Shown one piece after another: positions 1 to 6,274 of a DNA stretch of 15,832 nt (within the stretch, counting starts at the first letter, position 1; each line of letters starts with the position of its first letter). The notes under the pieces were generated by a model. It had not been told where the DNA came from. It did no database searches and saw nothing but the letters and a program-made list of their open reading frames with translations. Both the position numbers and the translations under genes were made by a program. Source of the stretch: SBAX01 sp043806315 (GTDB lineage: Bacteria > Planctomycetota > Phycisphaerae > UBA1845); contig JAZDHF010000142.1 in assembly GCA_043806315.1 (NCBI GenBank), positions 1-15,832 of the forward strand, given 5' to 3'.

Positions 1-110
1 ATCCCACGGGGCGCAAGGTGTCCGATGTGGAGTGGACCAAGATCAATCTCCATCGCGATGACTTCCACGGCGATTGGAACTACACCATCCGGCCAAGACG
101 GAACAGATAA
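1..110 (+). CDS. ISAzo13-family transposase, C-terminal end only
   Basis: The window opens inside a reading frame that ends with TAA at 108-110. The last 35 residues contain GRKVSDVEW, then NLHRDDFHGDWNYTIRPR. This closely matches the conserved C-terminus of ISAzo13-family transposases, whose tail reads roughly GxKVSDEEM...FHGDWNYT. The family carries a DDE integrase-type catalytic domain, which would lie upstream outside the window, so neither catalytic residues nor intactness can be judged. The IS right end must lie shortly after base 110, because CPBP-protease sequence resumes by about base 135 in the same frame. Family assignment rests on remembered consensus. Confidence 0.82.
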   Translation, partial: PTGRKVSDVEWTKINLHRDDFHGDWNYTIRPRRNR

Positions 111-124
111 CTTGAGACAGTTAT
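107..124. repeat. Short inverted repeat at the IS/CPBP junction
   Basis: ATAACT (107-112) and AGTTAT (119-124) are perfect reverse complements around a 6-base spacer, overlapping the transposase stop codon. It could be part of the IS terminal sequence or a small stem-loop at the end of the transposase transcript. No T-run follows, so a classic intrinsic terminator is not supported. The other IS end is outside the window, so it cannot be matched to a terminal inverted repeat. Confidence 0.35.
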
Positions 125-143
125 TTCATCGCAGACGCTTATT

Positions 144-545
144 ATGTGGTCGATGTCTTTGATGCTCCTCACGCCCGTGGCGGAGGAGCTTTTCTTTCGA
201 GGATTCGCTCTTTCAGTTTTCGGGAAGAGCTCGCTCATCGCTGGCGTACTCGGATCGTCCGTTTTGTGCGGAGCCTATCACTTCACTGGTTCGGTCGCTT
301 CACTCGTCATTCCGCTCCCGTTTGCACTGGCTACGGCGTACTGCGTGGTCTTGACCGGAAGTGTCTATCCTGCAATTGCTGCCCACGTCCTCTGGAATCT
401 ATTGGCAGTGTGCGCAGATACCGGACATGACTTCCTCGAGCCCACGCGCGTCATGCTCTTTACCTCGGGGGTTGTAGCTGTGACATGCGCGGGACTTCTT
501 CTACGGATGAACAGGGCAGGGTGTCACCGCTGTGGAAATGACTAA
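144..545 (+). CDS. CPBP (CAAX/Abi) intramembrane metalloprotease, N-terminally truncated
   Basis: The 133-residue product carries the three signature motifs of the CPBP glutamic/metallo-protease family: EELFFRG (E14, E15, R19), a His after a hydrophobic stretch (H46 in GAYHF), and HVLWN (H81, N85). Hydrophobic helices surround each motif, with a last helix at about 103-120. Relatives are usually 200-300 residues with several helices before EExxxR, and these are missing. The frame stays open upstream to base 111, directly after the transposase stop, and the codons just before ATG144 still encode hydrophobic CPBP-like sequence. I infer that an IS insertion or deletion removed the 5' half. The protein may be non-functional even though motif residues survive. 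Characterised relatives act in CAAX-type prenyl-protein processing or bacteriocin self-immunity; nothing here gives a substrate. The stop overlaps the next reading frame by 14 bp. Confidence 0.8.
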   Translation: MWSMSLMLLTPVAEELFFRGFALSVFGKSSLIAGVLGSSVLCGAYHFTGSVASLVIPLPFALATAYCVVLTGSVYPAIAAHVLWNLLAVCADTGHDFLEPTRVMLFTSGVVAVTCAGLLLRMNRAGCHRCGND

Positions 546-1614
546 TCGCATGTGTGCCACTGTGGTGTCAGCAGTGGAGGGTAGCACAGGCGCGCCGGGT
601 GTGAATCCGGGCGGGGGCGGCGGGGCGATGGCCGTGGCCGGAAGCGATTGCGGGTTCAGCGAGTCGCGTTACACCTCGACCCGCTTCGGGTACGCCAAGA
701 ACGGTGAGACGGTCACGTACGTCCTCGGTGAGCAGTGGTGCTGGGATCCTCAGGTCGGAGGGTGTCCGACAAATTACACCGTGACGTACGCGAGGGAGTT
801 CAGGTATGATGGGGCCAGGGCGCGGTACATGAACGCGCCTTTGGACCTTGCGACGATGGCACCATACAACACGACGGAGAAGCCGACCGTCTGGTCGGAC
901 TACGACGGCGATGAAATATATGGGGATTACACCGTGGCTTCCGCCAGTCCGTGGACGGTGACGAACGTCAACTCCTACGAGGCGGGCGTCTGGCGGAAGC
1001 TGGGCAGCGTCGCCGACTACCTCCACAATGACCACCTGGGTACGCTCCGGCTAACCACGGGGAGCACCGGGTCGCCCGGTGCGTTCCGTGTGTTCACCGC
1101 CTTCGGCGAGCGTCTCCCCGGTTCGGCGACGGATCGCTTTGGCTACGTCGGAGCGTATGGGTACCAATCAACGCTCGACGGCGGCGCGGAGGTCTTCCCG
1201 TACCTCCACGTCGGCGCGCGGTACTACGATCCCTCGAGCGGCCGCTTCCTACAACGCGATCCGATCGGGATTCGAGGGGGGGTGAATGTGTACGCGTACC
1301 TTAGAAGCGGCCCGACCAACAGAATCGACCCATCCGGGCTCGTCGATCAGAACTGGGAGCCACCTATGCCAGAGCTTCCGCGTCGCGGGGATCCGTCGCG
1401 CCCGCAAAGTCCCGAGGACATTGCGGAGGAATTAAGACAAGAGCGCTGGAAACAACTCCTTGTATGCACGGCCATACCAGTGGCCGCGCTTCCGAACATG
1501 ATCGCTTCGATAGTCGCAATAGCGGTGGATGCAGCTGTAGGTGTCTATATTATTAACGATCCGATTATTACTCCGTCGAGCCCGCCCCCGAAACCAAGCG
1601 CTCCGGCTGGTTAG
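532..1614 (+). CDS. RHS repeat-associated core domain protein, short fragment with hydrophobic C-terminal tail
   Basis: The 360-residue product contains an RHS-associated core at about 163-270: YLHNDHLGTLR, then VGARYYDPSSGRFLQRDPIG and NVYAYLRSGPTNRIDPSGL. This is the highly conserved segment at the end of YD/RHS shells. Complete RHS proteins run to 1000-3000 residues, and only a poor remnant (about 50-150, including YAREFRYDG) precedes the core, so most of the shell is missing. After the DPSGL boundary, where polymorphic toxins place a variable tip, come about 90 residues: a Pro/Glu/Arg-rich linker, one hydrophobic segment (about 309-341) and a Pro-rich end. I recognise no toxin fold in it. 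The start is unsure (GTG 532 or ATG 538), with a weak ribosome site inside the upstream gene. It may be a displaced C-terminal cassette or a decaying gene; codons near the end become AT-richer. Confidence 0.78.
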   Translation: MEMTNRMCATVVSAVEGSTGAPGVNPGGGGGAMAVAGSDCGFSESRYTSTRFGYAKNGETVTYVLGEQWCWDPQVGGCPTNYTVTYAREFRYDGARARYMNAPLDLATMAPYNTTEKPTVWSDYDGDEIYGDYTVASASPWTVTNVNSYEAGVWRKLGSVADYLHNDHLGTLRLTTGSTGSPGAFRVFTAFGERLPGSATDRFGYVGAYGYQSTLDGGAEVFPYLHVGARYYDPSSGRFLQRDPIGIRGGVNVYAYLRSGPTNRIDPSGLVDQNWEPPMPELPRRGDPSRPQSPEDIAEELRQERWKQLLVCTAIPVAALPNMIASIVAIAVDAAVGVYIINDPIITPSSPPPKPSAPAG

Positions 1615-1702
1615 GGCAACGCGCGTGCACAGTACGAAATGGATGACTGAGGCGCGCTAAGTATGAAGAATCGGTAAACGGGAATTGCAAGGAATCTGTT
1701 CT

Positions 1703-2284
1703 GTGTGGAGACAACGTGTGTCGCCGCGCTGCTCGTTGGAAGACGAGGTGTGCCCAGTTTGTAACTACTCTCTACGGGGCTTATCCGCACCGATACGATG
1801 TCCGGAATGTGGTCTCTCACTGGGCTTCGACCCGATTGTTTTTCGTACTTCTGCAAAACCATGGCTTGTTGTAGCCATTGGCGCATCGGTGTCAGCGATC
1901 TCGCTCGCTTTCTTAGCATTTGCCAAAGGAGTTGAGGCGGAGCGGTATCTCTTCGTGATACCGTTGCTGTTGCTCTGTTTTGGCTCGCTGTTCCGTGCAC
2001 ACCGCGAACGCGCACGGTTCTTGATCGTATCAGACGACGAAGTCAGGATTTTCCGTCGCGCGGAGGAAATTGCTGCGATTCCCTTGAGCGGGGTAACGGA
2101 GGCACGCTGGAACTGGGCCACTGGAACCATCACGTTGAAACTTTCTGGCGCGGACACTCCGGCATCGTTCGTCCCACCATCATGGTGGGCGGCGCGAGAC
2201 ATTCCTCGGGTTATCGAAGAACGTCTCACCAGGCGAACAGCAGGAGAGAAACCCGCAGTCAGGGTGGAAGCGCGAGGGGTGTAA
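1703..2284 (+). CDS. Zinc-ribbon membrane protein with PH-like C-terminal domain
   Basis: A 193-residue protein if started at GTG 1703, chosen because AAGGA (1689-1693) sits 9 bases upstream; TTG 1685 and GTG 1748 are alternatives. Order of parts: a rubredoxin-like zinc ribbon CPVCNYSLRGL...RCPECG (C17, C20, C33, C36), a hydrophobic hairpin (about 53-73 and 83-98), then a beta-rich soluble region (about 103-175) with alternating hydrophobic residues, including RFLIVSDDEVRIFRR and ITLKL. That region resembles bacterial PH-like domains that follow paired helices. The combination predicts an inner-membrane protein with a cytoplasmic metal-binding head. Function is unknown. It lies 88 bp after the RHS fragment on the same strand, which would suit an immunity-type partner, but such ribbons are so common in planctomycetes that the link is only conjecture. 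Confidence 0.62.
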   Translation: MWRQRVSPRCSLEDEVCPVCNYSLRGLSAPIRCPECGLSLGFDPIVFRTSAKPWLVVAIGASVSAISLAFLAFAKGVEAERYLFVIPLLLLCFGSLFRAHRERARFLIVSDDEVRIFRRAEEIAAIPLSGVTEARWNWATGTITLKLSGADTPASFVPPSWWAARDIPRVIEERLTRRTAGEKPAVRVEARGV

Positions 2285-2296
2285 CGGGAGAGGTTG

Positions 2297-2321
2297 GATT
2301 GCGCGCTATTGCCGAGCAATC
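2297..2321. repeat. Inverted repeat after the zinc-ribbon gene
   Basis: GATTGC (2297-2302) pairs with GCAATC (2316-2321) across a 13-base loop, 13 bp after the stop codon. It is followed by AGAATAAAT, not a T-run. It could be a weak transcript-end hairpin for the plus-strand gene, but a six-pair stem can arise by chance. Confidence 0.25.
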
Positions 2322-2332
2322 AGAATAAATCC

Positions 2333-2385
2333 GGGGACACCATACCTATTTCGTGAAATCGGGGGACACCATGCCTATTTCGTGA
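2333..2385. repeat. Two tandem copies of a GGGGACACCAT-type 24-bp repeat
   Basis: Two 24-bp units, 2333-2356 and 2362-2385, match at 23 of 24 positions (A2344 against G2373), with a 29-bp period. Each begins GGGGACACCAT and ends CTATTTCGTGA. A degenerate third start, CGGGGACAAGG, follows at 2388. I recall GGGGACACCAT-containing dispersed sequences from many bacterial genomes, often near REP-associated or IS200-like transposase genes. No transposase of that type is in this window. The repeat lies in the gap between two convergent genes. Confidence 0.7.
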
Positions 2386-2461
2386 CGCGGGGACAAGGAG
2401 ACAAGGGCGACGTTCTGGTTTTTCAAGTAGTGTAAGGTCGCGTCCTCAGACCTGATGATGA

Positions 2462-3376
2462 CTACGGGCGTCGTCGGAGCGGTCTGACGAGGATTGCGGG
2501 GATGCCGAGGAGCATAAGGACTACGACGGCCGGTTCGGGGACGGCGCCGCCGCTCGCGTTGCCGTGGCCATTGCCGTTGCCGTTGCCTCGGCCATTGCCG
2601 TTTCCCGGCGGCGTGCCGCCGTTGCCGAACCCGTAGCGGACCGCGGCAAAGCGGGTGCCCGTGCCGGCCGCGACGACGTCATTGCCGGCGGCCAGCGCGT
2701 TCCGGGTGTCGAGGGACGAGGCTTGCATCAAGTCCTCGAGTTGCGAGCGACCGCTGAACGTGTCGAAGGGATTGGCCCGCCCCGCCCGCTGGAACAACGG
2801 ATCGGTGAGGATGGCCAGGCCATCGGCGTAGAGATTGCCCGAAATGTTGATCGGGCCTAGGTCGAAATCGTGCGTCGTGCTGTCGTCGTCGGCGCGCCCG
2901 CTGCGGGACACGTTCTGTCTCGACGAGTAGTCGAGCGTCAGGTCGTAGAAACCGAGCCGATTAAGCGAAAAGTCCGCGTCGAGCAGCACGCTGCCCGAAG
3001 CCTGCATCGACTCACCGCCCAGGTTGAAATTGTAGACGTAGTTGAGCGGGGTCGCGGCCGACCGGCCGTTCACCGCGGTCGATAGGGAGACGTCAAATTG
3101 TGAGAGAAGTCGTCCGCCGGTGGACACTTGCAGCGAGAGCGGTCCGCTGAGCGACAGATCCGACGCCCCGAAATCGAAGGGCGCTCCGTCGAAAGTGCTG
3201 GTGGCCAGGAAGTCGATCCCGCCGCTCAACGGGTTGTGCTGACCGCGCAGGTCAAACCCGGCGAAGTCCAGCGCTGTTCCGAGATTCTTCCTTGCCTCGC
3301 CGCGGGCGTCGGCGCCCATCAAAAGCACGACCGACAGGATCGCGGCTCCTAAACGTTGGCCACGTAATGAGAACAT
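2462..3376 (-). CDS. PEP-CTERM sorting-domain surface protein
   Basis: The start is ATG 3376, with GGGAG nine bases upstream and a clean signal peptide right after it (hydrophobic AAILSVVLLMGA, then ARGEA, about residues 10-28); the frame upstream is open but looks non-coding. The 304-residue product has a beta-rich, Ser/Asp/Asn-rich body (30-250) with no domain I recognise, then a Gly/Asn low-complexity linker (about 250-276, repeating GNGN). It ends in a textbook PEP-CTERM tripartite signal: VPEP (279-282), a hydrophobic helix (283-297) and an RRR tail (301-303). In this system a membrane exosortase (EpsH/XrtA class) processes the C-terminus for export with an exopolysaccharide matrix; no exosortase gene is in the window. 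Likely a secreted, matrix- or envelope-associated protein of unknown role. Confidence 0.87.
   Translation of the reverse strand: MFSLRGQRLGAAILSVVLLMGADARGEARKNLGTALDFAGFDLRGQHNPLSGGIDFLATSTFDGAPFDFGASDLSLSGPLSLQVSTGGRLLSQFDVSLSTAVNGRSAATPLNYVYNFNLGGESMQASGSVLLDADFSLNRLGFYDLTLDYSSRQNVSRSGRADDDSTTHDFDLGPINISGNLYADGLAILTDPLFQRAGRANPFDTFSGRSQLEDLMQASSLDTRNALAAGNDVVAAGTGTRFAAVRYGFGNGGTPPGNGNGRGNGNGNGHGNASGGAVPEPAVVVLMLLGIPAILVRPLRRRP
2560..2620. repeat. Low-complexity GCCGTTGCC/GCCATTGCC hexamer-like repeats inside the PEP-CTERM gene
   Basis: The plus strand shows near-tandem CCATTGCCGTTGCCGTTGCC units, read on the minus strand as Gly-Asn codons of the linker before the PEP-CTERM signal. Slippage at such repeats would change linker length, and a change not divisible by three would remove the sorting signal. 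Confidence 0.6.
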
Positions 3377-3960
3377 GTTTTTTCGCTCCCAATGCGCAGG
3401 ACGACACCCCGCGCGTAACCCCCCTTGCTTATCGGCCGACTGCGACCCGCGCCGGGGCAAAAAGTCGGCACCCGCATCCGTACGGTACGATACACGCGCA
3501 GGCCGTGCGTGGATTTCTCGCAAGGCCGCTTGCGTCTGCGTCCGACTTATCAGACGCCCGCCGGCGTCGGAAGTCAAGGCGGCGGTCTGCGCTCCATCGC
3601 GTTTCCACGGCGCAAGAAATGCGCATCACGCGGCTGCGTTTTCCCGATCCCGCGAATCCGCGCGGCAGGGGGCAAACGAAGCCGAACGAAGCCCTCCGAG
3701 AGATTGCGAAACCGGGTTCTTGGGGTCGAAAATGCGGTTGGATGGGTTCGTTCTGTATGCCCCTTTTTTCGGGCGGAAAGCGGTCGCGTAGTGGCGGGGC
3801 GTGGTGGACGCGAGGCGGGAAAGCGGCGAACTCGAATCGCGTGACATCATGGGCATCTCGGTCGGCGCCGTATCGGCGTCGGCACGCAACGAAGCCCTCC
3901 CGTAAGGAACATGATGTGTGATCGGTGAAGCGGGTCGGACGAAGCAAGCGCCGCGCGGAA
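3377..3960. other. Intergenic stretch with no recognisable gene
   Basis: About 580 bp between the PEP-CTERM gene and the short putative reading frame at 3961. Several frames are open here on both strands, but their translations are rich in Arg, Ser and Pro, show no hydrophobic pattern, motif or ribosome site, and overlap one another, as expected of GC-rich non-coding DNA. A 13-bp direct repeat, AACGAAGCCCTCC, occurs at 3685-3697 and 3888-3900. The promoter of the PEP-CTERM gene presumably lies near its right-hand side of 3377, but I could not identify convincing -35/-10 or -24/-12 boxes. No tRNA-like or riboswitch-like fold was recognised by eye. Confidence 0.5.
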
Positions 3961-4035
3961 TCACTCCACGCCAATCGTTCTCGCCAGTGCAGTCAGCTTT
4001 TCTTTCACCTCTTCCGGGATTTCATCGGGCGTCAT
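3961..4035 (-). CDS. Possible 24-residue small protein
   Basis: ATG 4035 to TGA 3961 encodes a short, charged, helix-prone peptide beginning MTPDEIPEEVKEKL. A weak AGAAG lies seven bases before the ATG. It sits 73 bp downstream of the zinc-ribbon gene on the same strand. The acidic/amphipathic composition differs from the Arg-rich noise in nearby frames, which is the only positive evidence. It could equally be the tail of a degraded gene or chance. Confidence 0.25.
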   Translation of the reverse strand: MTPDEIPEEVKEKLTALARTIGVE

Positions 4036-4108
4036 CGTCGCTTCTGGGAAGCGTAGGTCTCCGATTCTTGTCGAACGCGGGGAGTGAGTGCGTCGAGACG
4101 GCGAAGAC

Positions 4109-4510
4109 TCACTTTTCGATCGCCGTCCCGCACTCAGGGCAGACGCCGGATACGTTCCCCGTGAGGTCATATCGACACTTGGGGCACGTGTTCGGGTCGA
4201 GTGGACGCCGTCGCCGCTTCAATGCCAGCACGACCTGCGCAACGAGGACCCATTGTAGGCCGCCGAGGACGATCAGCGAGGCGGCGAACACGCGAAGATC
4301 ACTGTCGACTCCCGGGAGCAGCCAACGCTCAATCAAGTTCAGCAGGCCGAGCGCGGGCAGATCGGCAATGCAGATCGGGACCGTGAAACACCCCCAGACG
4401 AACGGTCCTGATGCCGCGGGGAGGACGATGGCGAGAAAAAATGCGACGATGAGGGCGGTGTGGGCAAGGAATGCAGCGACACGCGCATCCAGATACCATT
4501 CCCCACGCAC
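4109..4510 (-). CDS. Small three-helix membrane protein with C-terminal zinc ribbon
   Basis: GTG 4510 is chosen as start because AAGGGG (4524-4519) sits eight bases upstream, and because earlier in-frame starts would run back into asnS. The 133-residue product has hydrophobic helices at about 10-32, 36-62 and 73-98, a basic KRRRRP stop-transfer segment, then a zinc ribbon CPKCRYDLTGNVSGVCPECG (C109, C112, C124, C127) at the very C-terminus. The YDLTGNxSGxCPECG form is a recurring planctomycete signature; its function is not known to me. The start is 35 bp after the asnS stop on the same strand, so co-transcription is likely, but a functional link to asparaginyl-tRNA synthesis is not implied. 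The basic segment before the ribbon predicts that the ribbon faces the cytoplasm. Confidence 0.72.
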   Translation of the reverse strand: MRGEWYLDARVAAFLAHTALIVAFFLAIVLPAASGPFVWGCFTVPICIADLPALGLLNLIERWLLPGVDSDLRVFAASLIVLGGLQWVLVAQVVLALKRRRRPLDPNTCPKCRYDLTGNVSGVCPECGTAIEK

Positions 4511-4545
4511 CCGCGTATCCCCTTCCCTTCGCTGCGATAATCCCC

Positions 4546-6054
4546 TCACGGATAAAACTTGCCCATCATGCGGGGGAAGGGGATGGTTTCGCGGATGTGT
4601 TTGAGGCCGCAGAGCCAGGCGACGGTACGTTCGACGCCCAGGCCGAAGCCGCCGTGGGGGACGCTGCCGTAGCGGCGCAAATCGAGGTACCACTCGTAGT
4701 CGGCTTGCGGCAAATGCTCGTGGTTGATTCGGGCGAGCAGGCGGTCGTAGTCCTCCTCACGGGCCGAGCCGCCGATGATCTCGCCGAAGCCCTGCGGGGC
4801 AAGCAGGTCGAAGTTCTCGACGACGCGCTCGTCGTCGCGGGCCTCGCGCATGTAGAAGGCCTTGCAGTGTTTGGGGTAATGGGTGACGAAGACCGGTTGG
4901 TCGTGCAGGCGCGAGATGATGGTCTCATCCGAGCCGCCCAGATCGCCGCCCCATTCAAAGTTCTGAGCCAGTTCGATGTGGTGGGGGATGTTGCCGATCT
5001 GTTCCTGGAGTTCGGCGCGCTCTTCACGGAGGTCGATCGCTTCGGCGGCGGCCTTGTCCTTGGCCCACTGGGAGGCCGATCCGTTCCTCGCGGTCGCTTC
5101 GAGGTCGGTGATGCGTTGATCCGATTCGCTGAGGCGGATGGACTTTTCCTTCAGATCAATCTCCAACAGCGCCTTCGACCGCGGTCCGCGGAGAAGTTCG
5201 GCGGCCTGCGAATAGGTAATCCGGTGGAAGGGTCTCTTGATTGCTTGTAGTTCCTCCACGTTGCGGCCCAGTTCGACCAGTTCGTCCCGGTGGTCGCGCA
5301 GGACGCGCTCGACGATCGAGCAGATGAAGTCCTCGGCCACGTTGAGAACGTCGTCGAGGGAGGCAAAGGCGATCTCCGGCTCGACCATCCAGAACTCCGT
5401 CAGATGCCGCCGGGTTTTGCTCTTTTCCGCGCGGAAGGTCGGGCCGAAGCAGTAGACGTTGCCGTGGGCCATGCAGGCGGCCTCAAGATAAAGCTGGCCG
5501 GTTTGGGCGAGGTAGACCGGCTCGCCGAAGTAATCGACCTTGAACAGAGTTTGCGAGCCCTCGCCGGCGGCGGGGGCGAAGATCGGCGTGTCGATCAGCA
5601 CGTAGCCGTTGTCGTTGAAGAAGCGGCGGATTTGATCGACGACCGTCGCACGGATTCGAAGCACGTGCCAGGGACGCTTGGAGCGGAACCACAGGTGGCG
5701 TTGCTTCATCAGAAAGTCGATACCGTGGGGCTTGGGCGTGATGGGATAGTCGCGGGCGGAGTGGATCACGCTGGCGGCGCTGACGCGGACCTCGTAGCCG
5801 CCGATCGATCGCTCGTCGGCGCTCACCGTTCCGGTCACCTCCAACGATGATTCCTGGGCAAGGCGTTTGACGTCGTCGTAGAACGCGGCGGAGGCGCGGT
5901 TTTTTTCGATGACGCACTGACACAGACCGGTGCCGTCGCGAAGGACCAGAAACGTGATCTTGCCGCCGGGGCGGCTGTGGTAGACCCAGCCGCGAAGGCG
6001 GACGGTCCGGCCGACGTGATCACGAAGGCGACGAATCGTGGTGACGGTTTCCAT
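4546..6054 (-). CDS. asnS: Asparagine--tRNA ligase
   Basis: Class II aminoacyl-tRNA synthetase that charges tRNA-Asn with asparagine in the cytoplasm. The 502 residues show an N-terminal OB-fold anticodon-binding domain (about 5-105; VRLRGWVYHSR, then FLVLRDGTG), class II motif 2 (FRAEKSKTRRH, 207-217), the AsnRS-typical FEWGGDLGGSDE and KAFYMR segments, GFGEIIGGSAREE, and motif 3 (GFGLGVERTVAWL) near the C-terminus. AsnRS is usually about 430-470 residues; the excess is a charged, coiled-coil-like insertion at about 290-362, between the LLRGPRSK and FEWGGDLG regions. ATG 6054 is chosen because the frame upstream only offers a TTG and does not resemble the family. No Shine-Dalgarno is visible. 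A zinc-ribbon membrane gene follows 35 bp downstream. Assignment as AsnRS rather than AspRS rests on the overall motif pattern and is strong. Confidence 0.95.
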   Translation of the reverse strand: METVTTIRRLRDHVGRTVRLRGWVYHSRPGGKITFLVLRDGTGLCQCVIEKNRASAAFYDDVKRLAQESSLEVTGTVSADERSIGGYEVRVSAASVIHSARDYPITPKPHGIDFLMKQRHLWFRSKRPWHVLRIRATVVDQIRRFFNDNGYVLIDTPIFAPAAGEGSQTLFKVDYFGEPVYLAQTGQLYLEAACMAHGNVYCFGPTFRAEKSKTRRHLTEFWMVEPEIAFASLDDVLNVAEDFICSIVERVLRDHRDELVELGRNVEELQAIKRPFHRITYSQAAELLRGPRSKALLEIDLKEKSIRLSESDQRITDLEATARNGSASQWAKDKAAAEAIDLREERAELQEQIGNIPHHIELAQNFEWGGDLGGSDETIISRLHDQPVFVTHYPKHCKAFYMREARDDERVVENFDLLAPQGFGEIIGGSAREEDYDRLLARINHEHLPQADYEWYLDLRRYGSVPHGGFGLGVERTVAWLCGLKHIRETIPFPRMMGKFYP

Positions 6055-6166
6055 GTCGGCGAGTTTACGGAAGCCGACTTTGGTCTGCAACCTTTGCTCG
6101 TCTGGGATCAACGGTTTACAGCGTTCGTTCCGAAGTGGCGTGAGCGCGTGTGGATGGCGAATCGCA

Positions 6167-6232
6167 ATCAGAACCCGGAGCGCAAGCGACGGGCCGAGCG
6201 GTTGGCCCCGCGCTGGCGCTTGGGGTTCGGAT
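6167..6232 (-). repeat. Interspersed imperfect palindrome, NPKRQRG-type repeat, copy 1
   Basis: A 66-bp element with 22-bp outer arms that pair at 18 of 22 positions, enclosing a perfect inner stem GGGCC...GGCCC with an 8-base loop. Its reverse complement aligns along its length with the element at 13836-13894: both start ATCCGAACCCCAAGCGC and end with GCGCTCC-ggttc. It begins 43 bp downstream of the stop of the membrane-protein gene and upstream of asnS. Chance translation gives the NPKRQRG string that I recall from many planctomycete genomes. Likely a REP-like mobile repeat or a transcript-end hairpin. Confidence 0.8.
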
Positions 6233-6274
6233 CACCGACTCCGCGCTCGCAACGGTCGCAGTCGTCCGCTGGGC

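Noticed and set aside
2435..2453. AGGTC/GACCT stem-loop as terminator of the PEP-CTERM gene
   Set aside because: Only five pairs with a nine-base loop and no T-run on the minus strand; not distinguishable from chance.
3429..3974. A 181-codon minus-strand frame in the gap before the PEP-CTERM gene
   Set aside because: Arg/Phe/Pro-rich, with no ribosome site, hydrophobic pattern or motif, and several overlapping frames look equally good.
3918..4604. A 228-codon plus-strand frame across the zinc-ribbon gene
   Set aside because: It is opposite a protein with four ribbon cysteines and three helices, and its own sequence is low in structure.
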